From contig NZ_BMXP01000009.1 of the NCBI RefSeq assembly GCF_014651815.1, forward strand, positions 1-64,000: a stretch of DNA of 64,000 nt, in the 5' to 3' direction. Positions 55,299 to 64,000 of this stretch are shown here, one piece after another. Below the pieces are notes generated by a model. The model did no database searches. It was not told the origin of the DNA and saw only the letters and a list, made by a program, of their open reading frames with translations. The position numbers and the translations under genes are program-made. Numbering within the stretch: the stretch's first letter is position 1; the number at the start of each line of letters is the position of its first letter. The DNA comes from Alteromonas halophila (GTDB lineage Bacteria > Pseudomonadota > Gammaproteobacteria > Enterobacterales > Alteromonadaceae).

Positions 55299-55823
55299 TT
55301 ACCAGCTCTTGTGGTCGTTTTGCGCTTTTGTGAGTTGTACGACTTCGGTTGACGCCAGGCGATCCTGCAACGATTGTCTGTGCTTAATATCAAACAACAC
55401 CAGCAGCGTACCCAGCCCGCCCAGTGAGCCAATCAGACGGATAACCATGCGCGACCAGGTAACGGGTTTATCGACAGTACTGTAAATGCGCAGGCGCCAG
55501 GCCCGCATTCCCAGTGTCTGGCCACCGTTTTTCCAGAACCATATAAAAAAACCGGCAACCCATATCGCCACCCAGCCCTGGATCAGAGAGGTGTACAGTA
55601 ATGATGCCTGGATTGCCTGGGATGGCTGCTCAAAGCCCTGCATATCGAGCACCCCGTTTTTAAGCAGAATAACCAGTGTCACAATTATCACCAGCCCCGC
55701 ACACATGCCAATGGCGATGGCAACCAGCGTGTCATAGACCATTGCCAGCAGACGGCGTATGAAGCCAGCGCGCTTAACGTCAGCGGGGGCAGTTATTGCA
55801 GACTCTTGGGGGGATGTACTCAC
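55299..55823 (-). CDS. RDD-family membrane protein
   Basis: The 174-residue protein has the RDD signature 'AGFIRRLLAMVYDTLVAIAIGMCAGLVIIV' near the N-terminus and 'TLGMRAWRLRIYS' in the middle. Three or four membrane helices are visible. Its function is unknown; some RDD proteins act in Na+/H+ exchange. It is often found next to lptFG in Gammaproteobacteria, convergent as here. Confidence 0.88.
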   Translation of the reverse strand: MSTSPQESAITAPADVKRAGFIRRLLAMVYDTLVAIAIGMCAGLVIIVTLVILLKNGVLDMQGFEQPSQAIQASLLYTSLIQGWVAIWVAGFFIWFWKNGGQTLGMRAWRLRIYSTVDKPVTWSRMVIRLIGSLGGLGTLLVLFDIKHRQSLQDRLASTEVVQLTKAQNDHKSW

Positions 55824-55938
55824 AACGTCTCTCTACAGTTACTTAGGCAGGCGTAGTGTGCCACAGGCGGACAATTACTCAAGGCGAAGATGCCAGCAGA
55901 AAAAAGCCAAACTGCCATCAGACCGGAAAACGCGCTCA

Positions 55939-55952
55939 GCCCCTTAAGGGGC
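55939..55952. terminator. Perfect G/C palindrome downstream of the tubulin-like gene
   Basis: GCCCCTTAAGGGGC is a perfect palindrome, extended by weaker pairs on both sides. It lies about 50 bases after the stop of the minus-strand tubulin-like gene. No T-run follows, so a terminator role is only possible. Confidence 0.35.
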
Positions 55953-55999
55953 GTGAGGCAAAATCTACTGGATACAGGCGTAAATGCAGGTTGCGTCTA

Positions 56000-58195
56000 T
56001 TACGACTCTGACGTGTCGCGCTTATCTATCGGGCCGTTAAAATTAACCTCATCGTTCAGTGAAATAACGCGCGTCTTGCTGATACGGTGACGATAAATCT
56101 GACGCAGATAGCGTATGGTGTCTTTTACATTATCCAGGTTCAGCCGAATGTCATTAATGGATGTGAACGACTTATCGTCACGAATCATTTCGCGGTATTT
56201 TTTCTCGTACATTGGCTTAATGGCATGCCAGTTGGTATCCAGTATCTTGGCAGGGTCTTCATGCGATACCAGCATACTTTCCAGCTTTTCCTCATCAAAC
56301 TCCGGGGCCTGAATAAACTCGACGATGGCTTTATCGAGTGTATCGTCGTACCCCACCTCGCTTCTGGCAAAGCAGCGCTTGATATAGGCAACAATCAAGG
56401 TCAGAAAATCATCACTTAAACACGGGCTTTTAGCGATTAAGGTGGTCAGTGACAAGTTCGCAGAGGCACCAATCACCAGTGCATAGCGTTTAAGCGTAGT
56501 ATTGGGGAACAGCGCATTTAAGTGCGCTTTCAGCCGGTTGAGCGCCATGTAAGACAGTTTGTAGTCTTTGGGCAGTGACACAATAGAGACAACCGAAGAA
56601 CAGTTCTGGAAGAAATGCAGTTTTCTTAAATTTGACGGATCGTAGTTTGACTCACGGTACTGCTGTAGTGCCTTACGGTATTTTTCCGACTCTACAGGCA
56701 ACAGGCTGATCCCCTCAATAGCCTGCGTCTTTTGGTTGAAGTGCGGTAAATCGATCGAGCGGAAAAACAGATCATCAATATCCAACTCATTGTTGTGTAC
56801 CGGCGGTGTCTGCTCAGTTACAGATTCGGCGTACGCAATTGCTACCGGACCGGCCAGACTCATGAAAAGGTCGTTGGCATCCATGCGAATCGTTTCGCCA
56901 ATATCAATGCCTGCCCGCCGGAAGTAGTCTTCATCATAGTCAGTGGTAACTGCCTGCGCGGTCAGAATATTAAATATCTGCTGGCTGATGTACTGGTTAG
57001 CGTGACGCTCCATCGAATTCACATCGATATTCTGAATGGTACTGTCTGCGTCGTTTTGCTCGGCGTAGCGCATGATGTCATTGGAAATCAGCATCATGGC
57101 ATTCCACGGGCGAATTCTTGCCAGCACGTCCTTTGAGTGATTTTCCTGGGCCTCGTCAGAGTTATAGGAGAAATTCCATTCCTCAGAGAGGTATTTACAC
57201 AATAACCGCCCTGCATTGATATGCAACGCCTCAGACATTTCTGAATAGCGGTCGGAGATGTTTGGCAGAATACAAATACCACTGGTAAAGATTGGCTCAA
57301 ATACAAACGACTGATTTTTACTCCGAATTTCGCGCTCGCTACGAATTTCAAACGTTTTGCTCATGTAAGAGTACTGCTGAGCCAGGCCAAATTCCGATGC
57401 CATGCCAGAACCAGTTCCACCGCCCGCACTGAAAATGTAAAAGTAGAGGCGGGACTGGTTGGCCTTGATACCACAGGAGTCGATTAAGTAGGAATGAATA
57501 AACTTCCACTGTTTATTACTGAAGTGCTCGGTTTCTTTTTTAAGGATAATTTTGGCCAGGTACTGCCCAAGGATAGGTGAGTTACCCGCGCCCCCGGCAT
57601 GCACCTCAGACAGGTCCATAATTTTAAGTTTGTTGTAATCAGTGAGAAAGTCGCCGTTAGCGTTTTTTGAGGAGAACCGGATGCGCCCTTCAATGTCTTT
57701 GTCCAGATCACCGAGCACCACCATCGGCTCAATCAGAAACACCGGCCTTACCGTCTCTTTTGAGGCAAGACTCAGGTTTCGGTGGATCCAGCGAATGGGA
57801 CGGCTTTCCTTTTCATGAACCCGGTTTTGCTCGTCCCACAGCTCATTCAGGTAATATTTTCTTGCGTTGTAAACCAGCGACGACACATCCAGGGCGATAT
57901 TCGAGCCGCACCGTCCCAGACCAATCAGGCATACTGACGGAAAATGTGGCGCGGTAGATGTATGTGGCGTTTCTGGTGCTTCTGCCGGATAAACATCATT
58001 GCGTAATCCGTCCAGGTTACCCAGTATTTGCGCAATATCAGATTCTGTAAAATATCTGTCCGCTTCCATGTGCGTCATTGATGACTTCGAGGCTCGTTCC
58101 TTGAGAATAACGTCGCTGTCGCGTGTCATTTCTTTTTTAGAAGCGGTATCACCCTTACGGGCTGTGGCTTTACTATCTGATTGCTTGCTTTGCAT
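56000..58195 (-). CDS. Tubulin/FtsZ-superfamily GTPase-like protein (stand-alone)
   Basis: The 731-residue protein has a disordered Lys/Ser-rich N-terminal tail (1-50) and a tubulin-type nucleotide domain. That domain has 'VCLIGLGRCGSNIALDV' (88-104), 'HAGGAGNSPILGQYLAK' (199-215) and the tubulin signature 'SAGGGTGSGMASEFG' (256-270). A long, helix-rich C-terminal half (about 300-731) has no other motif I recognise. It resembles the tubulin-like (PF13809-type, FtsZ-like) families noted by comparative genomics but little studied. ATG 58195 has AAGGA eight bases upstream; the frame begins at 58231. It is transcribed alone between the RDD gene and tRNA-Leu. Its role is unknown: filament formation, membrane remodelling or partition are possible. 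Confidence 0.8.
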   Translation of the reverse strand: MQSKQSDSKATARKGDTASKKEMTRDSDVILKERASKSSMTHMEADRYFTESDIAQILGNLDGLRNDVYPAEAPETPHTSTAPHFPSVCLIGLGRCGSNIALDVSSLVYNARKYYLNELWDEQNRVHEKESRPIRWIHRNLSLASKETVRPVFLIEPMVVLGDLDKDIEGRIRFSSKNANGDFLTDYNKLKIMDLSEVHAGGAGNSPILGQYLAKIILKKETEHFSNKQWKFIHSYLIDSCGIKANQSRLYFYIFSAGGGTGSGMASEFGLAQQYSYMSKTFEIRSEREIRSKNQSFVFEPIFTSGICILPNISDRYSEMSEALHINAGRLLCKYLSEEWNFSYNSDEAQENHSKDVLARIRPWNAMMLISNDIMRYAEQNDADSTIQNIDVNSMERHANQYISQQIFNILTAQAVTTDYDEDYFRRAGIDIGETIRMDANDLFMSLAGPVAIAYAESVTEQTPPVHNNELDIDDLFFRSIDLPHFNQKTQAIEGISLLPVESEKYRKALQQYRESNYDPSNLRKLHFFQNCSSVVSIVSLPKDYKLSYMALNRLKAHLNALFPNTTLKRYALVIGASANLSLTTLIAKSPCLSDDFLTLIVAYIKRCFARSEVGYDDTLDKAIVEFIQAPEFDEEKLESMLVSHEDPAKILDTNWHAIKPMYEKKYREMIRDDKSFTSINDIRLNLDNVKDTIRYLRQIYRHRISKTRVISLNDEVNFNGPIDKRDTSES

Positions 58196-58424
58196 GTTGT
58201 ATGTCCTTACATCGTCCGCATATCCGCTCAATAAATATAGGTCATATTTCGCTCAATGCGAATGCGTCACTCCACCCTGCCCGGTTGTAGACCAGAATGC
58301 AACTGGTTAAAGCTTCGCCACTCACCATGACTTGAAGATAAAAAGCTTGCATGGCAAAGCGGGATACTTATAATCACCCGGTGTTGCGGGTTCTATTGCC
58401 GGAACATGAAAGTTTCTATGCTGT

Positions 58425-58509
58425 GCCAGTGTGATGGAATTGGTAGACATGACGGATTCAAAATCCGTTGCCTTCGGGCGTGGCGGTTCAAGTCCGCCCA
58501 CTGGTACCA
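58425..58509 (+). tRNA. tRNA-Leu (anticodon CAA)
   Basis: The 85-base sequence folds as a class II tRNA. The acceptor GCCAGTG pairs with CACTGGT, followed by A and an encoded CCA. The anticodon arm ACGGA-TTCAAAA-TCCGT gives anticodon CAA, reading UUG. A long variable arm (TGCCTTCGGGCG) is typical of Leu. The T-arm GGCGG-TTCAAGT-CCGCC is perfect. Confidence 0.96.
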
Positions 58510-58540
58510 CTCTTTTCAAGTCTACAGAAAAGAGAAAATA

Positions 58541-58563
58541 AGCCGACGCAAGTCGGTTTTTTT
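58541..58563 (+). terminator. Rho-independent terminator of tRNA-Leu
   Basis: GCCGAC and GTCGGT pair around a GCAA tetraloop and are followed by a run of seven T. It lies 31 bases after the tRNA CCA end. Confidence 0.9.
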
Positions 58564-58953
58564 GTGTCTGGAATACTGAAAATGCACCGCCCAGGCGGGG
58601 TGTCCGAGTGTCGGGCCAGAAGATGGCGATTCAGTATGCAGTATTTTAAGGACAAAGAAAGTGTTTAGGTAAGTCGTGCCTTACCAGTTTTGTCAACATC
58701 GCCTACGTTACTGGAAAAGCTATAACGATATGGCAAAAATGCCTTGACCACTTCAGTGTAAAGAAACCGCTCTGTGTTAAGCGGGCTTTCATTGTCTTTT
58801 GTTTACTTGCACTTGTCAGCGACCGCCCTTTCTAAGGTAAAAGTTCTGATTTCCGTGACCAACGGTTTCGTTTACGAACGTCTAAGAACCCTGTATTCCT
58901 TTGTAGGTGCTCAATTGCCCGACCTCTACCGCGATAGTTTTTACCTAAAAAAA
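58564..58953. other. 390-bp gap between tRNA-Leu and the UvrA-like gene
   Basis: No convincing gene is visible; small open frames lack ribosome sites and family features. The sequence grows more A/T-rich toward the uvrA-like gene. No repeat of the tRNA 3' end was spotted, so an integration site is not supported here. Confidence 0.4.
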
Positions 58954-61512
58954 CTAAGCGCCTAAGCTCGCTTTTAAAAATGCAGCTGTGGCACTGTCCT
59001 TAGCATTAGCAATTTTCTCTGGTGTACCTTGAGCAACTATCCGGCCTCCCTCATGGCCCGCGCCCGGCCCCATGTCTATAATGTGGTCGCAAGCTGCAGC
59101 CACCTGCATATTATGCTCAACCATCACAACCGTGTTTCCACCTTCAACTAACTTCGCTAAATGCTGCATAAGTAACGCTGTGTCTGAAAGGTGCAAACCT
59201 GTTGTAGGCTCATCGAGCACGTAAAGGGTGTTGGCGTTCTGAGCGCGTTTTAGTTCTGACGCCAGTTTAATTCGCTGCGCCTCACCGCCCGACAACTCAG
59301 TAGCACTTTGACCCAAGGTCAGATAACCAAGCCCTACGTTCATTAGCGTTTGAAGTCCTCGCGTAATAACCTGGTTAGTTTCAAATACAGGTATTGCCTG
59401 TTCAACTGTAAGCGACAATACATCGGCGATGGAGCGTTCATTGTAACGAACTTCCAATACTTCATTGTTATAACGCTTACCGTTACAAACGGTGCAGGGT
59501 GAATAAACGCTTGGCATAAACAGTAGTTCTACTGATACCACACCCACCCCTTCACAATTAGAGCACCGTCCTTTTGCGACGTTGAATGAGAAGTGACCTG
59601 CATCGTATCCACGCGTCTTTGCTTCCGGTGATGATGCAAATAAGCTTCTGATCTGGTCGTATATTCCGGTATAGGTTGCCAGCGTTGAACGTGGGGTTCT
59701 ACCTATGGGCGATTGATCTACTACAACTATTCGGCTTAACTGATCAAGCCCGGCATCGATAAAACCTTGTTGCGGTGTAGAGTCTTGTGCAAAAAGCGAA
59801 CTGGCGTCATTGAGCACCTCTTTAGCTTCTATTGTTTCTTTGGCTCCTTCCCCTTTTTTTACAGCAGTGTGCAGACCGCCCTTAACTAGTTCAACCAGCG
59901 CTTGGCTAATCAAGCTCGATTTTCCCGAACCAGAAACGCCAGTTACACACGTCATCACACCAAGAGGAATATCCACAGAGACATGATTGACATTATTTAT
60001 CGACACATCGTTAAGGCGCAATAACTCAGTTGGCTTACGCTTAGAGCGAGTACAAAGTGCTCTGTTATTGAATACGTATTCTGCAGTGGCTGAGCTTTTC
60101 TCGTTTACCAATTTTTTAGCTGGACCACTGAAAACAAGCTCTCCTCCGTTAACACCTGCTCCAGGTCCAACGTCCACTACCCAATTCGCGCCTTTGATGA
60201 CGTAAGGGTTGTGCTCAACAACAAGCAGCGAATTTCCAGTAGCAGTAATATTGTGAAGCGCGTCGATAAGTGCTTCTACATCGCGAGGATGAAGACCTGA
60301 TGAAGGTTCATCCATGACAAAAACTACGCCAAACAGGTTTGATTTTAGCTGGGTTGCTAGGCGCAGTCGCTGCAGCTCACCTACTGAGGTACTTGTAGTG
60401 CTTCTATCTAACGAAAGGTAATGAAGACCTAACGCAATTATCGGCTTTAGTCTTTCAACAATGTCGCCCGTTATACTTTGTATAACTTTGCCCCGCTCTG
60501 AGGTATCGCCTTCGACCGAGTGTTGCAACGCCTTAAGCTTTTCATAAACGCTTTGTAGTGACAGCCTTGAAAAATCGATAATATCCAAGCCATCAATTTT
60601 AACAGCCAGAGCCTTTTGCTTAAGCTTTTTACCGCGACAAACCGGGCATGTTTCAACAGAAATGAAGGGGGCTATTCGCTGCTTCATTTTCTCTTTTTGA
60701 GACGATTTGAACGTATCGAGTACATGACGTCGTGCACTTATAAACTTGCCATTGTAGCTTGCAGGTTCGTTCTCTTTTCGTGCTTTACGAGTTTGCTCTA
60801 GATTATAATTTCGATATGCCGGCACCTGTGGCATTTCGTCGGTAAATAAGATCCAATCCTGTGTTTTTTTCGGTAGCTCTCGCCACGGAATATCGACGTC
60901 GATATCAAGGGAAAGCAGCACCCTAACGAGGTTTTTCCCCTGCCACGCTCCAGGCCACGCAGCTACAGCTCCTTCACGTATAGTAAGGTTCGCGTCGGGC
61001 ACTAAGCGATGGGCTTGCGTGTCAAAAACTTTGCCAATACCGTCACAGTGCTTGCATGCACCGTCAGGCGTATTAGGAGAAAATCCGTCTGCATAGACAA
61101 TACTTTGACCTTCGGGATAATCGCCGGCACGTGAATACAGCATGCGCAAACTGTTGGAAAGCGTAGTGATACTTCCAACTGACGAGCGGACAGAAGGGGC
61201 ACCGCGGCGTTGGTGAAGACCTACTGCGGGAGGGAGACCATTAATAGCATCTACATCAGGCTTTTCTACCTGCTCTATTAAGCGCCTTGCATAGGGAGAT
61301 ATAGAATCTAAATAGCGATGCTGAGCTTCCGCATATAGCGTACCGAAAGCCAGCGAAGACTTACCGGAACCAGACACACCCGTAAAGACCACCACTTCAT
61401 TTCGAGGTATATCAATATTGATGTTTTTTAAGTTGTGTACACGAGCTCCGCGTACCTGAATACATCCTTCGTTTTCTTGCCCTTGATTCTGTTGCTTATC
61501 ACTATTTTGCAC
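58954..61512 (-). CDS. Class II UvrA paralogue (UvrA2-like ABC ATPase)
   Basis: The 852-residue tandem ABC ATPase has two Walker A motifs, '[15 protein letters not shown]' (43-57) and a second '[15 protein letters not shown]' mid-protein. It has zinc-finger cysteines ([39 protein letters not shown]) and the signature '[15 protein letters not shown]'. It is about 90 residues shorter than canonical UvrA (about 940) because the UvrB-binding region is reduced, as in class II UvrA2/DrrC proteins linked to damage or drug tolerance. Base composition is visibly more A/T-rich than neighbouring core genes, suggesting transfer. It is transcribed alone. Confidence 0.88.
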   Translation of the reverse strand: MQNSDKQQNQGQENEGCIQVRGARVHNLKNINIDIPRNEVVVFTGVSGSGKSSLAFGTLYAEAQHRYLDSISPYARRLIEQVEKPDVDAINGLPPAVGLHQRRGAPSVRSSVGSITTLSNSLRMLYSRAGDYPEGQSIVYADGFSPNTPDGACKHCDGIGKVFDTQAHRLVPDANLTIREGAVAAWPGAWQGKNLVRVLLSLDIDVDIPWRELPKKTQDWILFTDEMPQVPAYRNYNLEQTRKARKENEPASYNGKFISARRHVLDTFKSSQKEKMKQRIAPFISVETCPVCRGKKLKQKALAVKIDGLDIIDFSRLSLQSVYEKLKALQHSVEGDTSERGKVIQSITGDIVERLKPIIALGLHYLSLDRSTTSTSVGELQRLRLATQLKSNLFGVVFVMDEPSSGLHPRDVEALIDALHNITATGNSLLVVEHNPYVIKGANWVVDVGPGAGVNGGELVFSGPAKKLVNEKSSATAEYVFNNRALCTRSKRKPTELLRLNDVSINNVNHVSVDIPLGVMTCVTGVSGSGKSSLISQALVELVKGGLHTAVKKGEGAKETIEAKEVLNDASSLFAQDSTPQQGFIDAGLDQLSRIVVVDQSPIGRTPRSTLATYTGIYDQIRSLFASSPEAKTRGYDAGHFSFNVAKGRCSNCEGVGVVSVELLFMPSVYSPCTVCNGKRYNNEVLEVRYNERSIADVLSLTVEQAIPVFETNQVITRGLQTLMNVGLGYLTLGQSATELSGGEAQRIKLASELKRAQNANTLYVLDEPTTGLHLSDTALLMQHLAKLVEGGNTVVMVEHNMQVAAACDHIIDMGPGAGHEGGRIVAQGTPEKIANAKDSATAAFLKASLGA

Positions 61513-61661
61513 CTACTCTCCTGTTTCGTTTTGCGATTGCAATTAGTAGCCCTACCTTATTGCATAGAAAGCCATGGGATATATCAATATGTAGGTACCA
61601 TGGCTTTTTTTTCGATCACTTATTGCCGCTGCGACAGGCTTCACTCTTGAAGCGATATTAT

Positions 61662-61796
61662 TTATGGTGCTAAACACTTCCACATTTCGCCTTCGATGTG
61701 CTCCCAGTCCAGTGGTTTGGTACTGATGATTTCAATGCGGCTATCTCGGCGATAGGCCACCTTTTCGAAGTCATGCTCGTTACTTAAGAAGAACAG
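61662..61796 (-). pseudogene. Unrecognised frame downstream of selO with no usable start (possible remnant)
   Basis: A minus-strand frame reads 'VAYRRDSRIEIISTKPLDW' then 'EHIEGEMWKCLAP' and stops at 61662-61664. It looks protein-like but is closed by a TAG just upstream, inside the selO end. Only CTG 61796 or GTG 61760 could start it. It may be the tail of a decayed gene. I recognise no family. Confidence 0.25.
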
Positions 61797-63481
61797 CTAT
61801 AATGCGCAACACCCCCTGCGTGCATTAATTCATCAGGCCGCAAGCTGCAGTATTTTTCTTCCATGGCTGGAGATTGTTCATCATAAGGTGCACTAAGCAC
61901 CTGCTGTAATTCACTAAGTAGCGATGTATCCTGCTTTTCTGCCTGCTGATAAGCGGGTACCACCAGCCACTCTCGCAAGGTGTATTTAGGATTTACACGC
62001 TTCATTTTCGTAGCAACACTGTTGCTGTCTGAGGTATCAAGAGCGCGTTTGCGCCAGGTTGCTAACCAGCCATTCCAGTCACTAAGAAGCGCTTCGCTGG
62101 CCGGTTTGTAAAAACTCTTGCTGATAGCTGCGATGTCGTCGGGCAGTTGGGACAGTTCACGAAAGAACATCGTGTAATCTACAGGCGTGCGCGCCATCAG
62201 TTGCCAAAGAGACATCAGCAATTCGCTATCGTATTCAGCGAGTCCCAGTTTCGCTGCCCACATGGTATTAAGCTTATCTTCCATGATAGCTGGAAACCCA
62301 TTTAGCACCGTCTCAAGCACTGATATGTCTTCATGAGATTTCGACAATAGTGGCGCCACCGCTCGGCAGAACATCTCAAAATTTTTAAAAGCTGCGGCAG
62401 GTTGATTGAAAAACGAAAAATGCTGACCACCACCGGTCCATGGCTGAAATTTCGGGTCAAAGATTTCACAAAAACCAAACGGGCCGTAATCCAGCGTAAA
62501 TCCACCCACAGCACAGTTATCACTGTTGAAATTACCCTGGCAATACCCTACGCGGATCCAGTTAGTGACCAGCGACGTCAGGCGCTCACAAAAGGCCTCG
62601 GCCAGTTGCAGAACCTGTGTTGCTAAAGGTTGGGTAGTATCAATCTCATTGGTGTACTCGCGTGCGATAACATGACAGACAATCTGTTCAAGCTCTTTCA
62701 TAGCATCAGGATGCGCATGACTGCGAGCGCGACGGCCAAACAGCTCTAGTTGCCCTACCCGTAAAAATGAAGGTGCGACTCGGGTTGTAATGGCAACCGG
62801 ATTCGACACCAGAATTTCAGGATCAACAGATGTTGAGCCTTCCAGATACCAGGGCCGCTCCACGGTGTCGGTTGTTGACATGATCAAGCTCAGTGAACGC
62901 GAAGTGGGTACTCCAAGCGCATGCATAAACTCCTGGGCCAGAAATTCGCGCACGCTGGAGCGTAATACCGCGCGACCGTCGGCACCGCGGCAATAGGGTG
63001 TGCGTCCGCCGCCTTTAAGCTGCATTTCCCAGCGCTGTCCATTAGCCACCAGTTCTACAACCGACATCGCGCGGCCATCACCATAGCCATTACCGGTCTG
63101 AAACGGACACTGCTGAACGTACTCTGTCCCATAAATTGACAACGCATAGCCAGTTGCCCAGCCCACACGTTTCATTGGCTCAGGTAGTCGCGTCATATCC
63201 CCCGAAAAAAGCCGGATAAATGCATCGGAATGTGCCAGTTCATTGCTTAGCCCCAGTTCATCAAACAAAGTTTGGCTGTGAGAAAGGTAGACCGGATTAT
63301 TCAGAGGAGTCGGCGTTACCGGAACATAGTGGCCAGAAAACACCTGTCTTGGACTGTGGTCAGCGCCGTCCCCGGTAGACTGAGGATCGGGGCTTAACGC
63401 TGTTAACAGGGAATAATCTGTTAGGCGCGCAAAGTCATGAAGTTCAGATATCTCAGCTGTGTCTGATTGTGTCTGGGTCAT
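61784..63481 (-). CDS. selO: Protein adenylyltransferase SelO (YdiU family)
   Basis: The 565-residue pseudokinase-fold enzyme attaches AMP to proteins. Active-site features are '[31 protein letters not shown]' and '[25 protein letters not shown]', where 'NSDN' replaces the E. coli 'NTDN'. The C-terminus ends in SCSS, the family's Cys-containing tail. It is longer than E. coli YdiU (478), as in the long class seen in plants, cyanobacteria and some proteobacteria. The ATG overlaps the TGA of the preceding NTF2-like frame (ATGA), so translation is coupled. Redox-stress roles are known for the family. Confidence 0.92.
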   Translation of the reverse strand: MTQTQSDTAEISELHDFARLTDYSLLTALSPDPQSTGDGADHSPRQVFSGHYVPVTPTPLNNPVYLSHSQTLFDELGLSNELAHSDAFIRLFSGDMTRLPEPMKRVGWATGYALSIYGTEYVQQCPFQTGNGYGDGRAMSVVELVANGQRWEMQLKGGGRTPYCRGADGRAVLRSSVREFLAQEFMHALGVPTSRSLSLIMSTTDTVERPWYLEGSTSVDPEILVSNPVAITTRVAPSFLRVGQLELFGRRARSHAHPDAMKELEQIVCHVIAREYTNEIDTTQPLATQVLQLAEAFCERLTSLVTNWIRVGYCQGNFNSDNCAVGGFTLDYGPFGFCEIFDPKFQPWTGGGQHFSFFNQPAAAFKNFEMFCRAVAPLLSKSHEDISVLETVLNGFPAIMEDKLNTMWAAKLGLAEYDSELLMSLWQLMARTPVDYTMFFRELSQLPDDIAAISKSFYKPASEALLSDWNGWLATWRKRALDTSDSNSVATKMKRVNPKYTLREWLVVPAYQQAEKQDTSLLSELQQVLSAPYDEQSPAMEEKYCSLRPDELMHAGGVAHYSCSS

Positions 63482-63750
63482 CGTGGATACTCTTTATGCT
63501 CTGCATGTTGCTGGTTTAATACGGAACAGCCCCCCTCGAAGACGTTATCGATTAGCGAGTGTATTTTCCAGCCCTGAGCAGATTGAATTAACTGGAAGCT
63601 GTTAGGTACCGCAGTGGCCGATGTGGTTACCCCGGTAAAACACATAAGGCATTCATACGGCAGCAGGATCCATAGTGCGCGTACTCCCGTTAGCCTGCGC
63701 CCAGTGTGCCTGCGCTGACGCGGTAAACTGAGACAACAACGCAGCGCCAT
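63478..63750 (-). pseudogene. C-terminal part of a SnoaL/NTF2-like protein, probably frameshifted or truncated
   Basis: The last 45 residues include 'NSFQLIQSAQGWKIHSLID', matching the C-terminus of NTF2/SnoaL-like proteins ('F.L....GWKI..L.DT'). The first 30 residues of the frame are Arg/Cys-rich and unlike the family. A neighbouring frame reads 'DGAALLSQFTASAQAHWAQ', which looks more like the missing N-terminal part. A frameshift near 63670-63700 is therefore possible. Its stop overlaps the selO start by four bases. No ribosome site was found. Confidence 0.4.
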
Positions 63751-64000
63751 CCCTGGCCCATTATGCCTCTTTATGGATGTGTCCGTAAAATCTGGGTATT
63801 ACCCGTTGTTTTGCCCCCCGCAACATGACCATAGCTATCAGTTAATAGTACCTTTTACTTTTTAATTTCTGCTTGTCCGTTACAAATAATGTTCCTTTTG
63901 CTCCCTTTCCTTCTGGCTGTGGGCCTGGCCATGCCTGTTCAGCTGGTACGATAGGCAGAGTTACCACAATCCGCTACAATCCTGCGCCAATCACCCTTAT

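Noticed and set aside
58322..58519. Minus-strand frame opposite tRNA-Leu (reads VGGLEPPRPKATDFESV)
   Set aside because: This is the well-known spurious reading opposite a tRNA-Leu gene; it has no independent coding support.
58564..58953. Possible integration site next to tRNA-Leu
   Set aside because: No repeat of the tRNA 3' end and no integrase were seen within the window.
58774..58965. Plus-strand 63-codon frame in the gap before the UvrA-like gene
   Set aside because: There is no ribosome site or recognisable domain, and its end overlaps the stop of the uvrA-like gene.
63889..64000. Plus-strand signal-like start MFLLLPFLLAVGLAMPVQLV followed by a stop and a further open segment
   Set aside because: It resembles the start of a YdcZ-type transporter, but an in-frame TAG after 22 codons and the window edge make it unsupported.

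Overview
The window looks like a chromosomal segment from a marine gammaproteobacterium of the Alteromonadaceae (Alteromonas / Salinimonas-like). This is inferred from gene content and order: pepA-holC-valS divergent from lptFG, glnA-(DUF4124)-glnL-glnG, typA, rraB, hemJ-type haem synthesis, a GlyGly-CTERM-like surface protein, and a Fur-type TonB receptor locus. No database could be searched. Most of the sequence is ordinary core chromosome with dense coding on both strands. Several starts were moved inward from the longest reading frame to a start codon with a visible ribosome binding site.

Layout. 1-126: the right end of an IS30-family element, abutting a GNAT acetyltransferase / FAD oxidase gene pair (130-2009). 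2244-3957: a K+/H+ antiporter and a 52-residue aromatic-rich small protein. 4028-9730: a minus-strand iron-uptake operon (TonB receptor, PepSY membrane protein, DUF2271, DUF4198, membrane-anchored flavin reductase) behind a Fur-like operator. 9961-22752: a membrane protein, tyrS, a murein endopeptidase with anmK, a kelch lipoprotein, and redox or PLP enzymes. 23000-32147: erpA, a porin, a PspB-like protein, PPK2, a ClC channel, hemJ, a UPF0149 protein and an atypical Nramp transporter. 32302-35554: a MalY-type lyase and typA. 35811-40673: the nitrogen-control cluster, with a sigma-54 promoter and NtrC-like sites in front of glnA. 40697-48086: an Hpt/HD-GYP protein, plsC, rraB, a surface-anchored protein, and a Tat-exported binding protein paired with a hybrid histidine kinase. 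48123-55823: valS, holC, pepA, lptF, lptG and an RDD protein. 56000-58195: a tubulin/FtsZ-superfamily protein. 58425-58509: tRNA-Leu(CAA). 58954-63750: a class II UvrA paralogue with more A/T-rich composition, selO, and a translationally coupled but damaged NTF2-like frame.

The observations most worth following are: the stand-alone tubulin-like GTPase beside a tRNA gene; the binding protein/hybrid kinase pair, which lacks an Hpt domain although a separate Hpt-HD-GYP protein lies 3 kb away; a family of degenerate intergenic palindromic repeats with MITE-like inverted ends; an Nramp homologue lacking the canonical metal ligands; and several short proteins with strong ribosome binding sites.
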